Shown here in pieces: positions 15,518 through 24,907 of a stretch of 64,000 nt of DNA. Within the stretch, counting starts at the first letter, position 1. Every line of letters starts with the position of its first letter. The notes under the pieces are model-generated. The model was given only the letters and a program-made list of their open reading frames with translations, made no database searches and was not told where the DNA came from. The DNA is from Porticoccus sp002341315 (GTDB lineage Bacteria; Pseudomonadota; Gammaproteobacteria; Pseudomonadales; Porticoccaceae). The position numbers and the translations under genes were made by a program. The stretch lies in the NCBI RefSeq assembly GCF_047634355.1, contig NZ_JBLIAL010000008.1; one strand, given 5' to 3'.

Positions 15518-17452
15518 ATGGGAATGCTAATAAATATCGATAATGGCGGTACGCTCACAGATATCTGTGTGCTGACAGAAAACAACTTCTACAAGACCAA
15601 AACTCTGACAACACCTTACGATTTGAGTAAGTGTTTTTTTGATGGTCTGCGGTCTGCTTCCAAGGCAGTGTACGGAGAAGAAAATGTCGCCCGGTTGTTG
15701 GCTGAAGTGGATCATATCCGCTATTCAACCACCCAGGGAACCAACGCCATTGTTGAACGTAAAGGTCCACGACTCGGTTTGATCATCAACAAGGGCTCTA
15801 CGTTGCCTGCCCGTTTGCGTGAGCAGGATCCGGAGCTCTATGACTTCCTGATTGGCGACAGGGTTTCTGAAGTTGAATTGGCCGATGTGGATGATGAAGC
15901 AAAAGGTGCGGATACCACGTCGGTCATCACCCGTCTCACCTCCGTGGGTGCCAACCGTATTGTGGTTTGTTTTGAGTCCGAGAAGGCAGACGAGTACGAA
16001 GCTCAATTCAAGCGTATTGCCTTTGACAACTATCCGCGCCATCTGCTCGGTGCTGTTCCAATGTTGTTTGCCAGTGAGCTGGCCGATGATGTGTCCACGG
16101 AGCGCCGTTGCTGGACAGCGATGATTAACTCATTTTTGCATCCGGCCATGGAGAACTTTCTCTATAACGCCGAAAACCGTCTTCGCGAGTATCGCACCAA
16201 GAACCCGCTGCTGATTTTCCGCAACGATGGCGATGCATCGCGCGTTGCAAAAACGATTGCTGTAAAAACCTACAGCTCTGGTCCACGCGGTGGTATGGAA
16301 GGGGTTAAAACCTTCAGCAAGCAATACAACCTGCCCAATGTGCTTTCCATGGACGTTGGTGGTACCACTACGGATATCGGTCATGTGATTGGCCACGGTG
16401 TGCACGAGCAGCGTCGCGGTACGGTTGAAGGTGTTCCTATCTCCTTTGCACTCTGTGAAATTGCCAGTCCCGGTGTGGGCGGCAGTTCCATTCTGACGGT
16501 GAAGAACGGCGCTATCCAGGTAGGTCCGGAAAGTGTCGGTGCAGTACCTGGTCCGGCCTGTTTTGGTCGCGGTGGCAAGAATGCCACGATCACCGATGTA
16601 AACCTGCTGTTGGGTCTGCTGGATCCATCCACGTTCTTTGGCGGTGGTCTGGCTCTCGATCTCGAGCGAGCCCGTACGGCTATCGCTGAAAATATTGCTA
16701 CGCCGCTGGGGGTTACCACAGATGAAGCCCTGCTCAAGCTGCGTGATGCCTTCGAGCAAAAAATCGCCGGGGAACTGAAATCTTTTGGTGAAATTGACAG
16801 CGATACCGTGTTGCTGGCTTTCGGTGGCGCCGGTCCGATGAATGCCTGTGGCATCGCTGAAGGCTGCGGTATTTCGACCGTGTTTGTGCCCAAAATGGCG
16901 GCGGTTTTCAGTGCCTTTGGTATTGGTTCCTGCGATATCGGTCAGAATTATTCCACCGTGTTGACTGGTAGCCGTCAGCAGGCTCTGGAAACGGCCTATG
17001 CCGCACTGATGGAGCGCGGTGAGCGAGATATGTTTGCCGAGGGCTATGGCAAGGGTGAATATGAAGTTACAGCCAGGCTGGTGGCAGACAAAGCCGGTGT
17101 CGAGTCGATCCATGAGCTCGGGCATACAATTTCAGTCCCGCAGGACATGGCAAAAGCTGACGACGTGACGCTCGAAGTTGCGGTACGTAAAAAGCTGAAA
17201 ACTGAAGACAACAAGCACGCGGAAGTGTCCAAAAAGGCTCAGGCCAACTCGGCCAAAAACCGCTCACTGTTTAACGGTGCGGCTGGTTGGAGCGATGTGC
17301 CTGTCTATGAAGTAAACAATATGCAGCCCGGTGCTCACGGCACAGGACCGGCTATCCTTGAGGAAGAATTCTTTACCTGTCTGGTTCGCGAAGGTTGGGA
17401 ATTCGTGGTGACTGAGCTGGGCGATATTTGCCTGACCAAGGGGGACAAATAA
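15518..17452 (+). CDS. apcA: Acetophenone carboxylase-like subunit ApcA (hydantoinase A / acetone carboxylase beta-like)
   Basis: A 644-residue protein of the HyuA/acetone carboxylase family with the ASKHA nucleotide-binding fold. The N-terminal phosphate loop reads DNGGTLTD rather than the usual DIGGTFTD. YSTTQGTNAIVERKGPRLGLI and the second loop MDVGGTTTDIG (about residue 285) are family features. In acetophenone carboxylase two HyuA-like subunits coexist, of which one is thought to be active in ATP binding. The start is ATG 15518, with an alternative ATG at 15524. The next gene overlaps by 1 nt. The substrate is inferred to be a methyl ketone. Confidence 0.75.
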   Translation: MGMLINIDNGGTLTDICVLTENNFYKTKTLTTPYDLSKCFFDGLRSASKAVYGEENVARLLAEVDHIRYSTTQGTNAIVERKGPRLGLIINKGSTLPARLREQDPELYDFLIGDRVSEVELADVDDEAKGADTTSVITRLTSVGANRIVVCFESEKADEYEAQFKRIAFDNYPRHLLGAVPMLFASELADDVSTERRCWTAMINSFLHPAMENFLYNAENRLREYRTKNPLLIFRNDGDASRVAKTIAVKTYSSGPRGGMEGVKTFSKQYNLPNVLSMDVGGTTTDIGHVIGHGVHEQRRGTVEGVPISFALCEIASPGVGGSSILTVKNGAIQVGPESVGAVPGPACFGRGGKNATITDVNLLLGLLDPSTFFGGGLALDLERARTAIAENIATPLGVTTDEALLKLRDAFEQKIAGELKSFGEIDSDTVLLAFGGAGPMNACGIAEGCGISTVFVPKMAAVFSAFGIGSCDIGQNYSTVLTGSRQQALETAYAALMERGERDMFAEGYGKGEYEVTARLVADKAGVESIHELGHTISVPQDMAKADDVTLEVAVRKKLKTEDNKHAEVSKKAQANSAKNRSLFNGAAGWSDVPVYEVNNMQPGAHGTGPAILEEEFFTCLVREGWEFVVTELGDICLTKGDK

Positions 17453-17856
17453 TGAAAGTGTTGATGACTGAATATCTCCGTATTGATCTGGATTCGGAAA
17501 ACTGGGAGTGCCGGGTGTGTGACCATGTGGTTGGTCCAGCCCGTGGCAACTACAAAGAGGGACTGCTGGTGTACAACCGTGATCCAGCAGATATCCACCC
17601 GTCCATTATCGACCCTGAAAAGTACCGTTTCACCTTCTGTCCTGACAGGGAGTGGGTCAACATTTACGAGTTTTACTGTCCGTCCTGTGGCACTCAGGTA
17701 GAGGTTGAATATACCTTCCCCAACCATATGCCACTCTATGATATGGAAGTAGATATTGATGCCCTGAAAGAGCAGTGGAGTCACCGCGAAGAGATTCTTG
17801 AGCCGGTGAAAGGCCCCAATATTCTGGTAGATCGCTGTCACACCCACAAGCACTGA
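17452..17856 (+). CDS. apcB: Acetophenone carboxylase-like small zinc subunit ApcB (acetone carboxylase gamma-like)
   Basis: 134 residues. It resembles the small acetone/acetophenone carboxylase subunit, with two CxxC pairs (CRVCDH near residue 22 and CPSCGT near residue 77) expected to bind one zinc. Its TAATG junction with apcA (ATG 17452) implies translational coupling, and GGGGG lies upstream. The frame is open further upstream, but that would extend into apcA. The subunit is structural in known complexes. Confidence 0.75.
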   Translation: MKVLMTEYLRIDLDSENWECRVCDHVVGPARGNYKEGLLVYNRDPADIHPSIIDPEKYRFTFCPDREWVNIYEFYCPSCGTQVEVEYTFPNHMPLYDMEVDIDALKEQWSHREEILEPVKGPNILVDRCHTHKH

Positions 17857-17910
17857 TACGGCTTGTTGATTGGTGATTGAATAAATTAGGTCTGTTTTAG
17901 GAAAAAGGTT

Positions 17911-20061
17911 ATGAAACGTATATCAGTAGATATCGGTGGTACGTTTACCGATTGCTTTGTAGTGTGGGATGACAAGTACATTGAAACCAAAGCGTTGACG
18001 ACCCACCAAAATCTCTCTCTCGGTTTTAATGAAGCCCTGGAGAGTGCATACACTGAGCTTGATCTCACCATGGAAAGTATTCTTTCCGGAGTGGATTCGG
18101 TTCGCTACGCCACTACGCTGGGTACCAATGCCCTGATCGAGCACAAAGGTCCTCGCATCGGCATGCTGGTGACGGCGGGTTATGAGGCGATGGTGCCTCT
18201 CAGTCGTGGCCGTGGTTACGGTGAAGGTCTGGACGAGCTGGGCAAACAGAATTTGCCCGATGCTCAGCGCCCGGCCCCGCTGGTTCTGCCACACATGATT
18301 GAGGGCGTTCGCGAGCGCCTCGGCTTTCAGGGTGAGCTGGTTATGCCGCTTGATGAGCCGGACGTGCGCGTCAAGATCAGAAAACTGGTGGATAAGGGTG
18401 CTCAAGCCATTGTGGTTTGTCTGGTTAACTCCGTGGTTAACCCCGACCATGAAAAGCGTGTTGAACAGATTTTGCTGGATGAGTATCCCTCGCATCTGCT
18501 GGGTTCCATTCCGGTAATCTTGTCTCACCGCGTTGCCGGTCGGAAGGGCGAATATGTTCGTGCGACCTCGGCGATTGTGGATGGCTATCTTCACTCCACC
18601 ATGTATCACGCCATGAGTCAGCTGGAACAAAACCTGCGTTCCAACAAGTACGACAAGCCAATGCTGGTGATCCACAACTCCGGTGGTATGGCGCAGTTGA
18701 ACTCAACTGATGCGCTGCAAACTATCCACTCCGGTCCAGTATCCGGTATCAGTGCTGCGGAGCATTTGGCCAAGGAAGCGGATCTCGGCAGTGTGGTTGC
18801 CACCGATATGGGTGGTACCTCCTATGACATCGGTATCGTGGTTGAAGGCGGTATCAAGCACTATGACTTCAACCCGGTTATTGACCGCTGGTTGGTGTCC
18901 GTGCCCATGGTTCACCTGGTTACTCTCGGTGCGGGCGGCGGTTCCATCGCCAGCTTTGACCGGATGTACAACGCGGTTGCCGTCGGTCCGAAGAGTGCCG
19001 GCTCCGATCCGGGTCCAGCCTGTTATGACCGTGGTGGCATGAGTCCTACCGTGACGGACGCCGATTTGGTACTGGGTTATCTGGACCCCACCAATTATGC
19101 CGGCGGCCACATTCCGTTGAACCCTAAGCGCTCTGTGTTTGCCATTGAAGAAACACTCTGTGACGACCTGGATGTATCACCGATTGAAGCGGCGCTGCTG
19201 ATCAAGGAAAAAGTTGACAGCAACATGGCCAACGGTCTGCACACTGAGTTGCGGGTACGCGGTTATGACCCTGAAGAGTTCACCATGCTCGCCTATGGTG
19301 GTAATGGTCCGCTGCACTGTTGTGGTATTGCCGGCAACCTGAGCATTGACAAAATTCTGGCGCCACCCATGAGTTCGGTATTCTCGGCAGTGGGTGCAGG
19401 CAACATGCACCAGATGCACATTCATGAAATGTCACTGTTCATGGTGCTGTACGATTCCAACACTCGTAAAGTGTTCGATGACTACACGCGTTTCAACGAT
19501 ATCGTTGCCGAGCTGAGCTCCCGCGGTCAAAACGATCTGCTGCGTCAGGGTATGAACCTTGAGGACATCCGTTATTCGCTGGAACTGGATATGCGCTATG
19601 GTAACCAGCTGGTTCAGACCACCGTGGTTGTGTCCAAGCACACTCTGGAATCTGCCATGGATGTCATGAATATCCTGCAACAGTTCTCCGAGGACTACGG
19701 CAAACGCTTTGGTGAAGGTAGCCAGGCGCCGGAAGCGGGTATTCGTATCAACACCGTTCGTGTGGCTTCATTTGTAGAGCACGAAACCGTGCACTTCAAA
19801 CACATCAAGCCGATCCCGGAAAGTGAGCGCTCCGCACCGCCGGAACCCATTGCCAAACGCACCTGCTACTTTGTCAGCACTGGCGCCAAGGCAATCGAGA
19901 CACCGGTCTGGCGGAAAACTGACATCCCGTCGGGAACAGAAATTGTGGGCCCCGGTATCGTGGCCTCGGATGTAACAACCTACTTGATTGAACCGGGCTG
20001 GAAGTATGTCTCTGCCGAGCAGGGCGCCGTATGGTTCTTCCGCACCGATGCAAAAAATTGA
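17911..20061 (+). CDS. apcC: Acetophenone carboxylase-like subunit ApcC (hydantoinase A / acetone carboxylase beta-like)
   Basis: 716 residues, the second HyuA-like subunit. It carries the canonical ASKHA phosphate loop VDIGGTFTDCF at residues 5-15, YATTLGTNALIEHKG near residue 70, a second loop DMGGTSYDIG near residue 300 and LAYGGNGPLHCCGIA in the C-terminal half. Because the first loop is canonical here but altered in ApcA, this is the likelier ATP-using subunit. In the family, ATP activates bicarbonate and/or the enolised ketone. It starts 54 bp after apcB. Confidence 0.78.
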   Translation: MKRISVDIGGTFTDCFVVWDDKYIETKALTTHQNLSLGFNEALESAYTELDLTMESILSGVDSVRYATTLGTNALIEHKGPRIGMLVTAGYEAMVPLSRGRGYGEGLDELGKQNLPDAQRPAPLVLPHMIEGVRERLGFQGELVMPLDEPDVRVKIRKLVDKGAQAIVVCLVNSVVNPDHEKRVEQILLDEYPSHLLGSIPVILSHRVAGRKGEYVRATSAIVDGYLHSTMYHAMSQLEQNLRSNKYDKPMLVIHNSGGMAQLNSTDALQTIHSGPVSGISAAEHLAKEADLGSVVATDMGGTSYDIGIVVEGGIKHYDFNPVIDRWLVSVPMVHLVTLGAGGGSIASFDRMYNAVAVGPKSAGSDPGPACYDRGGMSPTVTDADLVLGYLDPTNYAGGHIPLNPKRSVFAIEETLCDDLDVSPIEAALLIKEKVDSNMANGLHTELRVRGYDPEEFTMLAYGGNGPLHCCGIAGNLSIDKILAPPMSSVFSAVGAGNMHQMHIHEMSLFMVLYDSNTRKVFDDYTRFNDIVAELSSRGQNDLLRQGMNLEDIRYSLELDMRYGNQLVQTTVVVSKHTLESAMDVMNILQQFSEDYGKRFGEGSQAPEAGIRINTVRVASFVEHETVHFKHIKPIPESERSAPPEPIAKRTCYFVSTGAKAIETPVWRKTDIPSGTEIVGPGIVASDVTTYLIEPGWKYVSAEQGAVWFFRTDAKN

Positions 20062-20083
20062 GTGGATATAGGGGTATTTGATT

Positions 20084-22360
20084 ATGAATAACGAAACAAA
20101 CAATTCAGCTTTGCAAGATCAGGAGCTGATCGAAAAATTCCTCAAGGATACTACCCTTTTCCTGGGGCCCGATCCCGAGATCATGCGCGACCACAGCATC
20201 ATGCCGCGCACGCCTGAAGAAGAAAAGGCGATGGAATCTTTCACCGACCTCAACAAGATCGCCTCCATTCGCGACCGGCTTCAGTCTGCCTGTGAAGAAG
20301 GTTTTGAGATGGTTGAGCAGATGGGTGCAGCTCCCGGTGCCAAGTGGGGTGACATCATCACCGGTATCTACTCGGCGTCTGGTGACCTCACGATCGGTAG
20401 TGCCGGCGGTGTGTTGATCTTCTCTGCACTGGTTCACCACCCGATCAAGTTCATTATCAAGAACTGGATTGATGAAAAAACCGTCGGCGTTAGTTCGGGG
20501 GATGGGTTCATCCACAACGACTCCCGCTATGGCAACGTGCACAATACCGACCAGAGCATGATTCTGCCGGTATTCCACGAAGGCAAGCTGGTTTGCTGGG
20601 TGGCCTCCACTGTTCACGAAGGTGAGTGTGGTGCAATTGAGCCGGGCGGCATGCCTTCCATGGCGGAAACCTCCTTTGACGAAGGTCTGAAAATGTCCCC
20701 GTTCAAAGTGGTGGAAAACTACGAAATCAAGCGGGACCTGCTGACCTTCCTTCAGAACTCCGTGCGCGAGCCGAAGCTGCAATACGAGGATATGAAGGTA
20801 AAACTGTTCGCCTGTATGCGTCTTGAAAAGCGTATCAAGGAAGTGCTGTCCACTGACGGTCCGGAGGCTTTGACTGCCTGTCTGCGCTATACCAACGAGA
20901 GTGTTGTAACCGAAGTCCGTCGCCGCATTTCCGAGTGGCCCGACATGACCGTGCGCACCCAGACCATCATGGACAGCACCCTGCGTGAAAATGCGCTGCT
21001 GAAAATCAATCTGGCGGTGATCAAGAAAGGTGATCGGCTCATTTTTGACTTCTCCGGCACCAGCCCCGAGCTGACCAACCGCGCTATCAATACCCAGCTG
21101 CCCGGTATGAAGGGCATGGTCGGTCAGGCTTTCATGAACCACATCTGGCCGGATCTGCCCCGTGGTCAGGCGGGTCTGTCGCCCGTGGAGTTCGTGACTC
21201 AGCCCGGCACCCTGGTGGACTGCTCCTACTCGGCGCCCAACTCCCAGAGTCTGATGTCCATCTTCCACAGCTTTACAGTGGCCCAGCACGCCTGTGCCAA
21301 ATTCCTGTACAGCTGTCCGGACAAGTACACCCGTGTACTGGCACCCTGGCACAATATGATCAACACCTTCATCTGGGGTGGTGTCAACCAGCACGGTGAA
21401 ACCCTGGGTAACCTCTGTGCCGACCTGAACGGTATGGGTGGCGGTGCCCGTATGGACCGCGATGGTGAGCACGCGCTGTCCCCGATTTTTGCCACTATGG
21501 CGGATATCGGTGAACAGGAAATGAACGAGGAAGAAGTTCCGTTCCTGCAACTGGTGTCCAAGAAAATGACGGCCAATACCCAGGCACCCGGCAAATACCG
21601 CGGCGGTATGGGCTACACCATGATCGCGGCTACCAAGGACAGTGAACAGTGGGGCTTCATGACCACTACTCAGGGTTCCAAGGTGCCTACTATCCAGGGC
21701 CTGTTCGGCGGCTATGCCGGTGGTTCTTACCCCCTGTGTAAAGTTCAGGGTGTAGACGTGTACGAGGTTTTGCTGGAGAATCCGCAACTGTTCAAACACA
21801 GTATCCACGAAATTATGAATGAGCAGCCATTCCCGAATGCCAGATACACCACCCACCACATGGGTATGGGTTTCGACATTTCCAAACGCGGCGAGCTGTA
21901 CATGATTTCCCAGGGCAGTGGCGGTGGTTACGGTGACCCTCTCGAACGGGATCCCACCTATGTGATCATGGATATTGAGGAAGGTCTGATTTCTCCCGAG
22001 TGGGCTAAAAAGCTCTACAAGGTGGAATTCAACGAAACCACGTTGGTGGTGGATAATGAGGCCACCGAAAAACTGCGTGCCGAGTATCGCGAGCAGCGGA
22101 AAAAACAGGGTGTTCCCTATGCCGAGTTCGTCAAGAAACACGTCAAGGATCATCCACCCGAGAATATTCCGTTCTACGGTGCCTGGAATGGTGACAACGA
22201 GGTGATTTATGCCGGTAGTCTCAACGATAAGCGCGATGCTCAAAACCCCGGCCCGATCTACGTCACTCATCCAAAAGACGTGAGGATTGCCGAACTGGAA
22301 GCCAAGCTTGCAGCCGCCAGAAAAGAAGCTGGCCTACCGGTCGAGAACGAAAGGAAATAG
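20084..22360 (+). CDS. apcD: Acetophenone carboxylase-like subunit ApcD (hydantoinase B / acetone carboxylase alpha-like)
   Basis: 758 residues of the HyuB/acetone carboxylase alpha family, the subunit that binds metal and ketone and carries out carboxylation in characterised relatives. Family signatures include HNDSRYGNVHNTDQSM (about residue 145), LIFDFSGTSPELTNRAIN (about residue 325) and SQGSGGGYGDPLERDP (about residue 610). The start is ATG 20084, preceded by GGGG; an in-frame TTG at 20078 is less likely. It is followed by apcE after 1 nt. A very long frame on the opposite strand is treated as a shadow. Confidence 0.8.
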   Translation: MNNETNNSALQDQELIEKFLKDTTLFLGPDPEIMRDHSIMPRTPEEEKAMESFTDLNKIASIRDRLQSACEEGFEMVEQMGAAPGAKWGDIITGIYSASGDLTIGSAGGVLIFSALVHHPIKFIIKNWIDEKTVGVSSGDGFIHNDSRYGNVHNTDQSMILPVFHEGKLVCWVASTVHEGECGAIEPGGMPSMAETSFDEGLKMSPFKVVENYEIKRDLLTFLQNSVREPKLQYEDMKVKLFACMRLEKRIKEVLSTDGPEALTACLRYTNESVVTEVRRRISEWPDMTVRTQTIMDSTLRENALLKINLAVIKKGDRLIFDFSGTSPELTNRAINTQLPGMKGMVGQAFMNHIWPDLPRGQAGLSPVEFVTQPGTLVDCSYSAPNSQSLMSIFHSFTVAQHACAKFLYSCPDKYTRVLAPWHNMINTFIWGGVNQHGETLGNLCADLNGMGGGARMDRDGEHALSPIFATMADIGEQEMNEEEVPFLQLVSKKMTANTQAPGKYRGGMGYTMIAATKDSEQWGFMTTTQGSKVPTIQGLFGGYAGGSYPLCKVQGVDVYEVLLENPQLFKHSIHEIMNEQPFPNARYTTHHMGMGFDISKRGELYMISQGSGGGYGDPLERDPTYVIMDIEEGLISPEWAKKLYKVEFNETTLVVDNEATEKLRAEYREQRKKQGVPYAEFVKKHVKDHPPENIPFYGAWNGDNEVIYAGSLNDKRDAQNPGPIYVTHPKDVRIAELEAKLAAARKEAGLPVENERK

Positions 22361-22361
22361 T

Positions 22362-23222
22362 ATGGCTCTAGATCTTGTGTCCTATCTGGCAGCCGGGGGG
22401 GAAACCCCCCGGCTTTGGATTAATTTCAACGACTACACCAAAAAGTTGCTGTTGGGAAAGGATGAAAATCCCTGGACCAACCCGGCGGCCTACATGTCAT
22501 TTTATCGTCAGGCCCACGGTCTTGTGAAAGCCGAAGTGGTCGTTATCGATGTGTGGGACCTGTTTCAGCACTGGATCAGGGAAGATGCGGAGGCATTGCC
22601 GGCCATGGCGGGCAAACGGCGGGTCACTGCCGCCCTGAAAGCTATGCTGGAAGCCTATGCCCCGCGCGAATTGCTGGCAGAGGTTATAACAGCCCTGGCC
22701 AATAACTACAGCAGTTCTGCCCCTTTGGTCATGGTGCTGCCATCTCCCCGTGCGCTGCTGGTCAAGGCTCATCAGGCCGCCAACGGCGAGACTGCCGAGC
22801 CGGATGAAATGAGCATCGATACGGCAGCAATGTACGTGGCCGATTTCCTGCGTTATTTCAGCGAAACCGAGCTTTCCGGTGTGCTGCTGGTGGAAGATCC
22901 TGAACTGATGCCTGCCAGCGGTGCCGAACTGGCCTGGTATCAGCCTGTTTATAACGTGGCAAAACACTACCGCTGGTCTGTGGGGCTGTATCTGCCCACA
23001 GAGGATGCCGATTTCGATGTGCCCGCGGATCTGGCCTTTACCATTGCCCCGGCCACATCGCCGTTGGGGGCCAAATCTAAAGGTGTTGAAGTGACCGACC
23101 TGCTATGGGGCGACCAGGCGGGCCAATCGCTGCCATCGGTGGAGGGGTTTTATTACCTGACTATTCCGCCGGACGCGAAGCCCGAGTTGGTTCTTGATAC
23201 CCTGTCTAGCCTGAAGGGTTAA
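22362..23222 (+). CDS. apcE: Acetophenone carboxylase-like accessory subunit ApcE
   Basis: 286 residues, about the size of the fifth (epsilon) subunit of acetophenone carboxylase, and in the same fifth position. ApcE is reported to be needed for activity but loosely bound to the core complex. No catalytic motif is recognised. AAGGAAA directly precedes ATG 22362, only 1 nt after apcD. Codons 10-18 carry a very stable hairpin in the mRNA (22391-22414). The identification rests mainly on gene order and size, so it is less certain than for the other subunits. Confidence 0.62.
   Translation: MALDLVSYLAAGGETPRLWINFNDYTKKLLLGKDENPWTNPAAYMSFYRQAHGLVKAEVVVIDVWDLFQHWIREDAEALPAMAGKRRVTAALKAMLEAYAPRELLAEVITALANNYSSSAPLVMVLPSPRALLVKAHQAANGETAEPDEMSIDTAAMYVADFLRYFSETELSGVLLVEDPELMPASGAELAWYQPVYNVAKHYRWSVGLYLPTEDADFDVPADLAFTIAPATSPLGAKSKGVEVTDLLWGDQAGQSLPSVEGFYYLTIPPDAKPELVLDTLSSLKG
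22391..22414 (+). promoter_or_regulatory. GAAA-tetraloop hairpin inside the start of apcE
   Basis: A 10-bp perfect GC-rich stem (left arm AGCCGGGGGG at 22391-22400, right arm CCCCCCGGCT at 22405-22414) closes a GAAA tetraloop of the GNRA type. It begins 29 nt after the apcE ATG. No T tract follows, so it is not a normal terminator. It could slow ribosomes or protect an mRNA 3' end. Confidence 0.55.
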
Positions 23223-23250
23223 CCCGATTCAGCCGTAAACGAGGCCCATC

Positions 23251-24816
23251 ATGCGTCTAGTCGATTTTCTCGATCAGAGTCCTGCCCTGTCCTCAGAGAA
23301 AGCGAAGTTTGTCGATCTGGACAATGATCTGTCGCTGAGCTATCGGCAAATGGTCGATGCCTCGGTCAAGATTGCCGCGTTGTTAAAGGAACGGGGGGTG
23401 AAGCGACAGGACATCGTCGCTACCTACGCCCCCAATTCCGTGGCGGCCTTCTGCTGCATCTTCGCCATTTCCCGGGCGGGTGCTGTCTGGTTGCCGCTGA
23501 ACATGCGCAACACCTTTGAGGCCAACCGCAAATTGATTGAAAAATCCGGTGCGGTAAAACTCTTTGTGGACGACAGCGTCGCCACCGCTTTTCCTGAACT
23601 GTCCGACACTTTTCCCGATGATCAGCTCATTGAACTCAATGGCCAGCGTGTCGCCGGTATTGATCTTCGTGCGCTTTCCGGTCAGGCATCGGTCGTCGAT
23701 TCGGAAAACGGTGTGGATGACGGGGCAGGGCTGGTCAACCTGTTTGCTACGGGGGGCACCACTGGCGACTCCAAGCTAGCGGAGTGGGGAAGTCTCACCT
23801 GGGATACGCTTTCGGCGATTCAGAATGAATTGATGCCGTTGCCTGAGATTCCCGCCTGCTATCTGGTGGCGGCTCCCATGACCCATGCCGCCGGTATTGC
23901 CGCTTTCGAAGTGATTCGTCAGGGAGCCAACGTCGTCGTGATGGAGGGCATGGTGCCGGAGAGACTGCTGGCCACTATCGAAACCCATCGGGTCACCCAC
24001 CTGTTCATGCCGCCCACCGCGATCTACATGCTCCTGGCCCATCCCCGGGTGAAAGCCTGGGATTACAGCAGCCTGCGTTATTTCTGGTATGCGGCTGCGC
24101 CGATGTCGGTGGAAAAGCTCAAGGAAGCCATTGACGTTTTCGGGCCGGTGATGGTGCAGACCTACGGTCAGGCTGAAGCGCCGATGCTCTGTACCTTCCT
24201 CTCCGCCGAAGATCACGTGCTGGCGCTGGATGGCAACAACCCTTCCATACTGCGTTCCTGTGGCAAGACATCGCCTCACGTCGAAGTGGCCGTCATGGAT
24301 GACGAGGGCAACCTTCTCGAGCCGGGGCAGGAGGGGGAAATTGCCATCAGGGGCAACCTGCTGATGCGGGCCTATTACCGGAATCCTGAAGCTACCGAAG
24401 CGATCCGCTGCGAGGGTGGCTGGCAGCGCTCCGGAGACATCGGCGTTTTTGATGAGCAGGGTTATCTGGCGATTGTCGATCGCAAGCGGGATATGATCAT
24501 TTCCGGTGGCTTTAATGTCTACCCCAGTGAAATCGAGCAGTTGCTCTGGGGACATTCGGCGATCAAGGACTGCGCAGTGATCGGTATCCCCGATGAAAAA
24601 TGGGGCGAGCAGGTTACCGCAGTGGTGGAATTAAAGGATAAATCCCAATCGCCGGACGAACAGGAGATTATTCAATACTGCAAAAGCAAGCTGGGTAGCG
24701 TCAAGGCACCCAAGCAGGTTCTGTTCTGGGATGAGCTGCCGCGCAGTCCCGTTGGCAAGGTTCTGAAAAAAGAAATTCGCAAGGTTTTCTGGGAGGCGGC
24801 GGGTCGCAAGATCTGA
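23251..24816 (+). CDS. AMP-forming acyl-CoA ligase (benzoylacetate-CoA ligase-like position)
   Basis: A 521-residue ANL-superfamily enzyme. The P-loop reads ATGGTTGDSK, departing from the usual TSGTTGxPKG. Later motifs are typical: TYGQAEAP, GEIAIRGNLLM, SGDIGVFDEQGYLAIVDRKRDMI and the C-terminal lysine region SPVGKVLKKEIRK. In Aromatoleum the apc genes are followed by bal, which activates benzoylacetate to its CoA ester. By position this gene should activate the keto acid made by the carboxylase. It lies 28 bp after apcE, in the same operon. Confidence 0.8.
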   Translation: MRLVDFLDQSPALSSEKAKFVDLDNDLSLSYRQMVDASVKIAALLKERGVKRQDIVATYAPNSVAAFCCIFAISRAGAVWLPLNMRNTFEANRKLIEKSGAVKLFVDDSVATAFPELSDTFPDDQLIELNGQRVAGIDLRALSGQASVVDSENGVDDGAGLVNLFATGGTTGDSKLAEWGSLTWDTLSAIQNELMPLPEIPACYLVAAPMTHAAGIAAFEVIRQGANVVVMEGMVPERLLATIETHRVTHLFMPPTAIYMLLAHPRVKAWDYSSLRYFWYAAAPMSVEKLKEAIDVFGPVMVQTYGQAEAPMLCTFLSAEDHVLALDGNNPSILRSCGKTSPHVEVAVMDDEGNLLEPGQEGEIAIRGNLLMRAYYRNPEATEAIRCEGGWQRSGDIGVFDEQGYLAIVDRKRDMIISGGFNVYPSEIEQLLWGHSAIKDCAVIGIPDEKWGEQVTAVVELKDKSQSPDEQEIIQYCKSKLGSVKAPKQVLFWDELPRSPVGKVLKKEIRKVFWEAAGRKI

Positions 24817-24907
24817 ACCGTTCCCGTCTTGGCTACACTTTTTACACGCCTGCCCGCCGGGCCTGAAACTTTTAACCATCTGTCTGTAATAGTAGTGAGG
24901 ATATATT

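Noticed and set aside
16130..17125. A 331-codon frame opposite apcA
   Set aside because: Shadow of the coding strand with Thr/Gly-rich low-information sequence.
20105..22270. A 721-codon open frame on the strand opposite apcD
   Set aside because: It lies fully inside apcD, has an odd His/Gly/Gln/Val-rich composition, no ribosome binding site and no recognisable domain. Strong codon bias of apcD explains it.
15518..22360. Reading the operon as a hydantoinase or 5-oxoprolinase locus
   Set aside because: The small CxxC subunit, two HyuA-like genes, the fifth gene, and the following CoA ligase and thiolase fit a ketone carboxylase pathway much better.
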